From Gemmatimonadota bacterium (lineage in GTDB: Bacteria; Latescibacterota; UBA2968; UBA8231), in NCBI GenBank assembly GCA_002712305.1, contig PATE01000075.1, forward strand, positions 30,798 through 38,234: a stretch of DNA of 7,437 bases, written 5' to 3'. Made by a program: the position numbers and the translations under genes. This document shows positions 1-6,043 of the stretch, one piece after another. The notes under the pieces are model-generated. The model searched no databases and was not told the origin of the DNA. It saw only the letters and a program-made list of their open reading frames with translations. Numbering within the stretch: the first letter of the stretch is position 1; every line of letters starts with the position of its first letter.

Positions 1-902
1 ACATCATAGGGAAGCAGGAAGTTGAGCATCGTCGAGCCGGGCAGATAGGGATAGACATCGTAGGAGAAATCGACCTGCTTGCGTGCCGTGTTGTCGATGT
101 AGTCGAATAGCTCGTCGGTCATTTCTGCTGTCGTGCCCTTCAGGTGCGATATATGGACGGGGACACCTGCTCGCTGGCCGATCTCCACAGCTTCCTTCAC
201 GCCTCCGAGGGTTGTCTTTCGATACCGCACATGGGTCACGTAGAGACCACCGAAGCGTGCCATCGGTTCGCAGGCTTCGACGATCTCATCGGTGGTGGAG
301 AAACACTGGCCGATGTAATCGATCCCGGTCGAGACACCGACGGCGCCTTCCTCCATGCCCCGTAACACGTCGGCTCGCATGCGCTCCATCTGAAAGTCAT
401 CCGGCACTTGCCGACCCCAACCCGCGGCCATGGCCTTCACGTTGGCGTAGGGCAGGTGGCTGATGACATTCTGTGCCGATCGCCGATCGAGTTTGTCCAG
501 ATACTCACCGACGCCCGTCCAGCCGTCGTACTCCTCGAAGTTCAGGGCATTCAGTGACCGCAAGTAGTAGATCCAGTGGGGTGCTGTGCCTGCATCCATG
601 GGAGCATAGGAGATGCCATCGGCCATGATGACTTCCGTCGTGAAGCCTTGAGCCGTTTTTGGCTCGAGATTCTTGGTCTTCAGCAACCACGCATCGGAGT
701 GGTTGTGTACGTCGACGAAACCGGGGCACACAATTCGACCGGAGATATCGAGACACTGTCGGGCGTTGGATGCCGACAGGTCTGTGTCGATGGCAGCGAT
801 CTGATCGCCAGAGATGCCGATGTCGGCTCGGCGCCGCTTCTCTCCCGTGCCGTCGATGAGGGTGCCATTGGCGAGAATCAGGTCGAACATGCGCCATTCC
901 AT
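1..902 (-). CDS. D-aminoacylase / N-acyl-D-amino-acid deacylase family amidohydrolase (C-terminus beyond window)
   Basis: The minus strand reads open for 300 codons and is cut by the left edge. Family members hydrolyse N-acyl-D-amino acids or related amides in the cytoplasm, using a metal-dependent TIM barrel flanked by a beta-sandwich. Seen here: the N-terminal strand MFDLILANGTLIDGTG (residues 5-20), the metal-binding VDVHNHSD (H66, H68), GVSTGIDY (189-196), YVTHVR (H224) and VHISHLKG (H250, H253), all in family order. The segment equivalent to the family's GNCG metal-ligand loop reads MADG (93-96), so Asp95 stands where Cys is usual. The start at 902 (MEWRMFDL) or 890 (MFDL) matches the usual family N-terminus. 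The frame stays open to an ATG at 1016, which would add 38 residues with no family resemblance; no start has a strong ribosome binding site. It is transcribed away from the plus-strand cluster. The family is clear, but the substrate is not. Confidence 0.88.
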   Translation of the reverse strand, partial: MEWRMFDLILANGTLIDGTGEKRRRADIGISGDQIAAIDTDLSASNARQCLDISGRIVCPGFVDVHNHSDAWLLKTKNLEPKTAQGFTTEVIMADGISYAPMDAGTAPHWIYYLRSLNALNFEEYDGWTGVGEYLDKLDRRSAQNVISHLPYANVKAMAAGWGRQVPDDFQMERMRADVLRGMEEGAVGVSTGIDYIGQCFSTTDEIVEACEPMARFGGLYVTHVRYRKTTLGGVKEAVEIGQRAGVPVHISHLKGTTAEMTDELFDYIDNTARKQVDFSYDVYPYLPGSTMLNFLLPYD

Positions 903-1009
903 GAGGTTGGAGACAGTGATAGGGCACGGCAAGGTATCCCCGGTGAAGGAGCGCGGCAAGGTGCTCGTGTCGTCTTCAGACAGGACCTCGACAGGGCGAA
1001 GGAGCAGGT

Positions 1010-1043
1010 TTGACATGAACAAGACACTGGGTCTTTGTATATC
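1010..1043 (+). promoter_or_regulatory. Possible sigma70-type promoter for the plus-strand cluster
   Basis: A perfect TTGACA lies at 1010-1015. Candidate -10 elements are TTGTAT (1035-1040, 19-base spacer) and TATATC (1038-1043, 22-base spacer). Both spacers are longer than the preferred 17, so the match is imperfect. It sits 40-75 bases before the first plus-strand gene, in the divergent spacer, which is the expected place for a promoter driving the genes from 1085 onward. Confidence 0.3.
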
Positions 1044-1084
1044 ACACCCGACCTGCCTACCCCTTAACGGCCCTCGGCCAAAGG

Positions 1085-1915
1085 ATGAACCCGGTGATCG
1101 TCGACCCCCACGTACATGTCTGGCTGAACGACCCCGCTTTCCCATGGCCGGCTGAGAACACCAATCCTCCTGAGGAGGATCGGACGGCAGAAATGCTGCT
1201 GCAGTTGATGGACGAGCACGGTATCGACAAAACGGTCCTCGTCCAGGTGATCAGCTATCGCTGGGACAACAGCTACGTCGTGGACTGTGTGAAACGATAT
1301 CCGGACCGTCTCATGGGCGTGGGTCGAATCAATCCGGAAGATCCCGCCGCAGCGGATCATCTCAGCGAATGGGTCGAGGGTGGCGGGATCCATGGCGTGC
1401 GTCTCAGTCCTGGAGTGGGCGAAGCGGGCGACTGGTTTACAAATGATGAACTGATGGATCCTGTCTTCGCACGCGCTGAGTCGCTGAAGGTGCCCCTCTT
1501 ACTTCTCACACGGCCACCACGTTTGCTGGATCTGGCAAAGCGACTGGAGAAGTATCCGGATCTCGACGTGGTCATCGATCACATGGCTGACTGCGAGCCA
1601 GAGGATCTCGATGGCCGCAAGATCCTGACCGATCTGGCCCGATTCGAGCGTGTGTACGTGAAGATCAGCCACACTTGGTCTATCTCCAATGAGGCGTATC
1701 CCTGGAAGGACACTCACCCTCTGGCAGAGGCCGTTTATCAGGCTTTTGGTGCGCAACGGATCATGTGGGGGACCGACTGGCCCGTATGTCTCAGCAAGGC
1801 TGAGTTCGGTCAGACGCTGTCGGTCGTGCGGGACGAAATGAAATTCATCGCAGCTGAGGACCTCGACTGGGTCCTCGGAAAAACTGCGTTGCGCCTTTGG
1901 CCCTTCAAGGGCTGA
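1085..1915 (+). CDS. Amidohydrolase 2 family (COG3618-type) TIM-barrel hydrolase, lactonase-like
   Basis: This 276-residue protein has the layout of the Amidohydrolase_2 family (PF04909), COG3618 branch, whose characterised members include sugar-acid lactonases and 2-pyrone-4,6-dicarboxylate lactonase. Seen here: an N-terminal HxH metal motif in IVDPHVHVW (H9, H11), GVRLSP (104-109), the VIDHMADCE strand with H166, a conserved lysine region in YVKISHTW (191-198), and the barrel-end RIMWGTDWPV with Asp231, the likely catalytic acid. Length is normal for the family and no signal peptide is visible, so it is probably cytoplasmic. The ATG at 1085 is directly preceded by AAAGG, too close to be a standard ribosome binding site, but HxH near residue 10 fits the family and no better upstream start exists. 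A dehydrogenase gene follows 39 bases downstream in the same direction, which fits a lactone-opening role. The substrate is inferred, not shown. Confidence 0.88.
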   Translation: MNPVIVDPHVHVWLNDPAFPWPAENTNPPEEDRTAEMLLQLMDEHGIDKTVLVQVISYRWDNSYVVDCVKRYPDRLMGVGRINPEDPAAADHLSEWVEGGGIHGVRLSPGVGEAGDWFTNDELMDPVFARAESLKVPLLLLTRPPRLLDLAKRLEKYPDLDVVIDHMADCEPEDLDGRKILTDLARFERVYVKISHTWSISNEAYPWKDTHPLAEAVYQAFGAQRIMWGTDWPVCLSKAEFGQTLSVVRDEMKFIAAEDLDWVLGKTALRLWPFKG

Positions 1916-1934
1916 TGTCGGCACACGTAGAAAC

Positions 1935-1948
1935 AGAGAGAGAGAGAG
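1935..1948 (+). repeat. (AG)7 dinucleotide tract at the ribosome binding site of the next gene
   Basis: Seven tandem AG units end six bases before the ATG at 1955. The purine-rich tract supplies the only Shine-Dalgarno-like GAGAG matches for the downstream dehydrogenase. It is a simple repeat that could change length by slippage. Confidence 0.8.
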
Positions 1949-1954
1949 TAGGGC

Positions 1955-2824
1955 ATGCTCAGAGTAGGAATGGTAGGGGCAGAGAACAGTCACACCGTGG
2001 CAATCGCTCGTGTGCTGAACGTGGACAAGAAGATTCCTGGCGTCAGAGCGACCCACGTTTGGGGCGAGACCCGCACGTACGCCAGAGACGCGTCGGAGCG
2101 TGGGGAGATTCCGACGATCGTACGGCGAGCGGAAGAGATGATCGGCGAGGTCGATGCCGTCGTCGTCGATCATCGGCACGGTCGAGATCACCTGCCGGCG
2201 GCTCTTCCTTTTCTTGAGACGCGCGTTCCTCTGTTTGTCGACAAACCCTTTTGCTATCGCAAAGCGGAGGGACGCAAGTTCCTCGCCAGAGCTCGTCAAC
2301 TGAAAGTACCGGTCTGTTCGTTCTCGACCTTGCCGAAGCAGGCATCCTTCAAGCAGCTGAGCAAGGATGTGAAAAAACTCGGCAAGATTCAGACCGTCAT
2401 CTCCACCGGGCCCTGTGATATCAAGTCCAAGTGGGGGGGCATCTTCTTTTACGGGATCCATCAGGTGGACATGATCCTGCGCCTGACGGGATACGACTTC
2501 TATCGAACGCAGATCGTGAAAGGGAAGGGACAGAACCACAGCGCCAACATCCTGTTTCGGTCCGGCACGGTGGCCACCATGAATCTCATCGGTGAAAGCC
2601 GAGCCGCATTTCATCTGTCCATCGTTGGCGAAAAAGGCCGAATCGATCGCGAGGTCGTCGGCGACGAGAGTATGTATCTGACGGGGATCAAGGATTTCGT
2701 TCGCATGTTCAAGACGGGCAAGACAGACGAGACCGACGAAACGATGCTCGGCCCCGTCGCCGTACTCGAGTCATTGGAAAAATCCGTGGCCAAGCCCCAG
2801 GCCCGCGTGGGCGCCGGTCTATAG
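1955..2824 (+). CDS. Gfo/Idh/MocA family NAD(P)-dependent oxidoreductase
   Basis: This 289-residue protein has an N-terminal Rossmann fold followed by an alpha/beta substrate domain typical of the Gfo/Idh/MocA family, which oxidises or reduces sugars, inositols and related polyols. Seen here: the nucleotide-binding strand MLRVGMVGAENSH (1-13), VDAVVVDHRHGRDH (66-79), the hallmark FVDKPF with Lys97 of the EKP-type motif, and YGIHQVDMIL (166-175) with His169 at the usual catalytic position. The glycine loop is GAENSH, not GxGxxG, as in a subset of the family. The protein is on the short side for the family (commonly 330-400 residues), with a compact C-terminal domain. The start at 1955 is favoured by the MxRVGxxG beginning; the upstream (AG)7 tract probably acts as ribosome binding site. 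It lies 39 bases after the hydrolase gene and 18 bases before the TrpB-like remnant, so it is probably co-transcribed. The exact substrate cannot be told from sequence. Confidence 0.87.
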   Translation: MLRVGMVGAENSHTVAIARVLNVDKKIPGVRATHVWGETRTYARDASERGEIPTIVRRAEEMIGEVDAVVVDHRHGRDHLPAALPFLETRVPLFVDKPFCYRKAEGRKFLARARQLKVPVCSFSTLPKQASFKQLSKDVKKLGKIQTVISTGPCDIKSKWGGIFFYGIHQVDMILRLTGYDFYRTQIVKGKGQNHSANILFRSGTVATMNLIGESRAAFHLSIVGEKGRIDREVVGDESMYLTGIKDFVRMFKTGKTDETDETMLGPVAVLESLEKSVAKPQARVGAGL

Positions 2825-2842
2825 GGGAAGGGAGCAAGATAG

Positions 2843-3362
2843 TTGGAAGCGACCAAGATTCTTCTCGACGAGAGTGAGCCAGCCTCGTGCCCGACGTTGA
2901 CCAAGGGGGAGTATCGGTATGACTTCGGGGACACGGTGGGCATGCCCCCTGATGCCGATGCACACTCTTGGGCACGGGTTCGTTCCGGCCCCCGTTCACG
3001 CTGGGGGTCTCCGTTATCATGGCGCCGCACCCTTGGTCAGCCACCTGCTGCAGGGAGATCACATCGAGGCGCGTGCCTATCAGCAGCTGGAATGCTTTGA
3101 GGCAGGCGTGCAGTTTGCCCGCAGTGAGTGCATCGTCCCTGCCCCGGAGGCCAACCACGTGGTCAAAGGTGCCATCGACGAGGCGATCCGTTGTCGAGAC
3201 ACTGGAGAGGAAAAGGTCATCGCTCTCAACCTCTGTGGACACGGCCATTTCGACATGGCTGCCTACGCCGCCTACTTCGCCGGTGAACTCGAAGGACATG
3301 AATTCACGGACCAGATGCTCAACGAAAACATGAAGGAACTTGAAGCGCTCCCGACGCTGTAG
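2843..3362 (+). pseudogene. Decayed TrpB2-like (tryptophan synthase beta-like) PLP enzyme: internal deletion plus frameshift
   Basis: A TTG at 2843, preceded at 8 bases by the strong purine tract AGGGGAAGGGAG (2823-2834), opens a frame [12 protein letters not shown], which matches the extreme N-terminus of TrpB2-type proteins (LLDESEIP...). At codon 12 it jumps straight to [19 protein letters not shown], which in TrpB2 proteins lies near two thirds of the chain. About 250-280 residues are therefore absent, including the PLP-binding lysine and glycine-rich phosphate loop. After the Met codon at 2942 the frame is broken in CCCCC (2945-2949). The homology continues in the frame starting at 2949 with [32 protein letters not shown] and CGHGHFD, ending at the TAG at 3360-3362. 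The serine usual before GHGHFD is Cys. Full-length relatives are about 430 residues. The remnant cannot be an active enzyme. A real decayed gene is most likely; a collapsed assembly is the main alternative. Confidence 0.85.
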
Positions 3363-3415
3363 CCAACACAACCGTCAGAACTACCAACTATTTCGCAGGC
3401 AAAGGAAGGATATCC

Positions 3416-4549
3416 ATGGCCTTGACGTTGAAGTCGCCGGAGCAGACGCGTTACGACGCGATATCGCTCGGGGAAGTGATGATGAGGATCGATCCCGGTG
3501 CGGTGCCCACGGCGAGGGCTCGAACCGCCCGAATCTGGCACGGGGGCGGCGAGACGAACGTTACTGAGGGCCTCAGTTACTGTTTTGGTTTGCGTACGAC
3601 AGTCGTGACGGCCCTTGTGGACGACGGGATTGGACGCAACATCGAGAATCAGATGCGCGAAGCCGGGATCGATACGTCTCACATCATCTGGTTCGACAAC
3701 TCGGGTTCGGGCGTGTTCGCCACCGATGCAAAGGGCACCCTCCACAATGGCATCAACTTCACCTGGGCAGGCAAGGGCGTGCTGCCGTCGGTGACCGAGT
3801 ACTATCGCGCACACACACCAGTGCGGGAGGTCGGCCCCGGCGATGTTGATTGGGATCAGTTGTTTGGCGAGGCCAATGGAACGCGCTGGTTCAGCACGGG
3901 CGGGATCTACACCTTGCTGTCACCGAAAACGGCAGACCTCGCCTTGGAGGCGATGAAGAAGGCCCAGGAGCACGGCGCGGGCACGTCCTTCGATCTGAAC
4001 TATCGCTCGAAAGTGGAGCCGGACAAGAATCGCGCTCGTGAAATCAATCGTGGCATCGTGCCGCACGTGGATTTCCTCGTGGGTAATCAGGATGACTTTG
4101 ACGATGCTCTCGGGTACGAAACGCCGAATGTGCCCAAGGATGCCTCCTTCGATGAGTGGTTGGCGATCTATACCGGCATGTTGCGGCAGGTGGCCAAGGA
4201 CTATCCGAACATCAAGTACATAGGCACCCAACTGCGTGGCGCTCTGTCAGCGGATCGAATCGATTGGGGTGCCGTTCTCTACGATGTAGATACCGACCAG
4301 ATCCACCAGGCGGCAGTGCGCGAGAATATCGAAATCGCCGACCGCACCGGTGGTGGAGACTCCTTCGCCTCGGGCGTCATCGCTGCCCTGCTTCAGGGCA
4401 AGGGCGCTGATGAGGCGGTACAGTGGGGTGCTGCCCACGGAATTCTCGTACAGGGCACCATCGGCGACACGTCGATGGTCAAGCAATCAGACGTAGAGAA
4501 AGAAGTCGCTCGGGCGATCAAGGGGGGCGGCGTATCCGCGCTTCGTTAG
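3416..4549 (+). CDS. PfkB family carbohydrate kinase, 2-keto-3-deoxygluconate kinase-like
   Basis: This 377-residue protein is a ribokinase-fold (PfkB) sugar kinase most like 2-dehydro-3-deoxygluconokinase, which phosphorylates KDG with ATP before aldol cleavage. Seen here: the N-terminal strand YDAISLGEVMMRIDPG (13-28), the substrate-side glycine motif HGGGETNVTEGLS (42-54), SFDLNYRSKV (191-200) as in KDG kinases, NQDDF (224-228) at the usual N-x-x-E region, and the PfkB signature DRTGGGDSFASG (309-320) with Asp315 as the catalytic base. It is longer than the usual 300-340 residues because of insertions around residues 95-150 and 235-300. The ATG is well supported by AAAGGAAGGA (3401-3410) at a 5-base spacing. 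It follows the TrpB-like remnant by 53 bases and precedes a hairpin at 4597. The kinase assignment is firm; KDG as substrate is an inference, and other 2-keto-3-deoxy or keto sugars are possible. Confidence 0.88.
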   Translation: MALTLKSPEQTRYDAISLGEVMMRIDPGAVPTARARTARIWHGGGETNVTEGLSYCFGLRTTVVTALVDDGIGRNIENQMREAGIDTSHIIWFDNSGSGVFATDAKGTLHNGINFTWAGKGVLPSVTEYYRAHTPVREVGPGDVDWDQLFGEANGTRWFSTGGIYTLLSPKTADLALEAMKKAQEHGAGTSFDLNYRSKVEPDKNRAREINRGIVPHVDFLVGNQDDFDDALGYETPNVPKDASFDEWLAIYTGMLRQVAKDYPNIKYIGTQLRGALSADRIDWGAVLYDVDTDQIHQAAVRENIEIADRTGGGDSFASGVIAALLQGKGADEAVQWGAAHGILVQGTIGDTSMVKQSDVEKEVARAIKGGGVSALR

Positions 4550-4596
4550 ATCCGCCGGACGGGATCCGTCTCGTCCTGTCTCGATTCAGTTCAGTG

Positions 4597-4632
4597 AGGA
4601 GGGTGGCCCCCGGGTCTCCCTCCTTCTCTTTT
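4597..4632 (+). terminator. Probable rho-independent terminator or attenuator after the kinase gene
   Basis: AGGAGGG (4597-4603) pairs perfectly with CCCTCCT (4618-4624), extended by a possible G-U pair (4596/4625), across a 14-base loop. The 3' arm is followed by TTCTCTTTT. It lies 48 bases after the kinase stop and just before the transporter start, so it would end the upstream transcript or act as an attenuator with read-through into the transporter gene. Confidence 0.5.
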
Positions 4633-4651
4633 GTGCCGCTGTGCAGGTGGG

Positions 4652-5941
4652 ATGTCGGACGCATCTTCCCGTAAAGTCTACGAAGGCTGGCGACGAAACT
4701 TCTACACCCTTTGGGTGGCAGAGGTCATGGCCATCATCGGATTCCAGGCCGTTCAGCCCTTCCTGCCGTACTACATCCAGGAATTTGACGTGGCGGATCT
4801 GGATGAAGCACTTCTATGGGCAGGGCGGATGGGGACCGCAGCAGGTCTGGCGATGGCCATCTCCTCACCGATTTGGGGGACTCTGGCCGATCGATTTGGC
4901 CGTAAACCGATGGTCGTTCGCTCCATGCTCGGTGGTGGCATCGCGGTCCTGCTCATGGCCTACGTGCAGACGGTGGAGCAGTTGCTCTGGGCCCGTGTGA
5001 TCCAGGGCGCCTTAGCAGGCACGGTGACCGCCTGCCTGACGCTCGTCTCAACCTCAACCCCGCGATCACACGTCGGTTACGCCCTGGGCCTGATGCAAGG
5101 CGCGTTCATGCTGGGCGCCTCGGTGGGACCTCTGCTCGGGGGGCCGCTGATCGAACAGTTCGGCTACCATGCCTGCTTTCTCTACAGTGGGGTCACAGTC
5201 GTTGCCGCAGGTTTCGCGGTCCAGATCTGGGTGCGCGAAGACTTTCAGCGTTCGCAGCTGGTGGAGACGTCGGCGAGATATCGCCTGCCTGGCAGAGATG
5301 TGGGACGGCTGCTGAGGATCCGCGCCTTCCTGATTCTCGTGGTGAGTGTGACGTCCATGTCATTCACCTTCGGGTTCATCATGCCCGTCGTACCCCTTTT
5401 TCTACAGGAGCTGGCCGGCTCAGATCACGGGAGTATCGTCTCTCTGGCGGGTGTGATCTTTGCCATCAGCGGTCTGGTGGGGGCCGTATCGTCAGCGGTC
5501 ATGGGCAGATTCAGTGATACCGTCGGTCCGAAGCGCGTTCTGGTCTGGGGCCTCGTAGCAGCGGGCATTTTCTATTGTGCTCAGGGATATGCTCAGACGG
5601 TCATGACCCTCGGCATTCTTCTCGTCTTCAGTGGTATCGCGACGGGGGCCATCCGGCCGGTGGCGAATGCCCTCGTGGCACGGATCATCGACGAGGCGGA
5701 CCGGGGCAAGGCGTTCGGAATCATGACGAGCGCCGCCGCCCTCGGCTGGGCTGCCGGTCCGCTCGGCGGCAGCTGGGTGGGGGCAACTTGGGGCCTTCGT
5801 TCGGTGTTCTTCGTCACGGCTGGCCTGTTTCTACTTGTCGGACTCTGGGTCTGGCGCGCCATGGATGAACCGGCTTCTGCCTCTGGACATCGCTTGCCGC
5901 AGATGCTGCGCACCTGGCAGCGTCGCCTCGGCCGAATGTGA
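4652..5941 (+). CDS. Major facilitator superfamily (MFS) transporter, DHA1-like
   Basis: This is a 429-residue integral membrane protein with about 12 hydrophobic segments in two halves of six. Seen here: loop 2-3 motif A GTLADRFGRKP (76-86), a motif C-like helix GAFMLGASVGPLLGGPL (150-166), an inter-domain loop rich in Arg around residues 195-225, and a weaker motif A copy GRFSDTVGPKR in the second half. This matches proton-coupled drug/sugar antiporters of the DHA1 type, so it may export a compound or import a sugar. I chose the ATG at 4652 (MSDASSRKVYEGWRRNF), with AGGTGG close upstream. A TTG at 4631 would add seven residues but lies in the T-rich tail of the upstream hairpin and has no ribosome binding site. 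It is 102 bases after the kinase and converges on the dehydrogenase gene. The substrate is unknown. Confidence 0.9.
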   Translation: MSDASSRKVYEGWRRNFYTLWVAEVMAIIGFQAVQPFLPYYIQEFDVADLDEALLWAGRMGTAAGLAMAISSPIWGTLADRFGRKPMVVRSMLGGGIAVLLMAYVQTVEQLLWARVIQGALAGTVTACLTLVSTSTPRSHVGYALGLMQGAFMLGASVGPLLGGPLIEQFGYHACFLYSGVTVVAAGFAVQIWVREDFQRSQLVETSARYRLPGRDVGRLLRIRAFLILVVSVTSMSFTFGFIMPVVPLFLQELAGSDHGSIVSLAGVIFAISGLVGAVSSAVMGRFSDTVGPKRVLVWGLVAAGIFYCAQGYAQTVMTLGILLVFSGIATGAIRPVANALVARIIDEADRGKAFGIMTSAAALGWAAGPLGGSWVGATWGLRSVFFVTAGLFLLVGLWVWRAMDEPASASGHRLPQMLRTWQRRLGRM

Positions 5942-5956
5942 ACGACGTCGCCAGAG

Positions 5957-5995
5957 GAACAGCCAGATAGAACAGCTAGACAGAACAGACATGGG
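5957..5995 (+). repeat. Three tandem 13-base units beginning GAACAG
   Basis: GAACAG starts at 5957, 5970 and 5983, an exact 13-base period. The first two units (GAACAGCCAGATA and GAACAGCTAGACA) differ at two positions. The third keeps only the GAACAG core and then runs into the GC-rich palindrome. It lies just after the transporter stop codon, in non-coding DNA. Confidence 0.65.
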
Positions 5996-6023
5996 GACGG
6001 AGTCCACGAACCCCGTCCCCCAT
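5991..6023. repeat. GC-rich palindrome between convergent genes (REP-like or transcript-end hairpin)
   Basis: GGGGACGG (5993-6000) is a perfect inverted match to CCGTCCCC (6013-6020) around a 12-base loop. An outer AT/AT pair (5991-5992 with 6022-6023) is reached by bulging C6021. No T-run follows on either strand, so it is not a classical intrinsic terminator. Its place between two convergent stop codons fits either a bidirectional transcript-end structure or a REP-like mobile palindrome. Confidence 0.6.
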
Positions 6024-6043
6024 TCCGTCATATTCTGAGCTTG

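Noticed and set aside
902-1016. N-terminal extension of the D-aminoacylase-like protein from an ATG at 1016
   Set aside because: The 38 added residues resemble neither a signal peptide nor the family, and the ATG overlaps the candidate TTGACA; it remains possible but is not preferred.
505-1155. Several overlapping open frames on both strands
   Set aside because: They are Arg/His/Ser-rich shadows of the D-aminoacylase-like gene and show no family motifs.
1499-2614. A long minus-strand open frame of 371 codons
   Set aside because: It lies opposite two well-supported plus-strand enzymes with complete motifs. Its translation shows no recognisable domain, and high GC content explains the length.
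2709-3371. Minus-strand open frames opposite the TrpB2-like remnant
   Set aside because: The plus strand carries unmistakable TrpB2 motifs in two frames; the minus-strand translations show no family pattern.
3272-3814. Minus-strand open frame of 180 codons
   Set aside because: It overlaps the 5' part of the PfkB kinase and has no recognisable features.
4558-4570. GACGG/CCGTC mini-hairpin after the kinase stop
   Set aside because: It has five base pairs, a 3-base loop and no T-run, so it is weaker than the hairpin at 4597.
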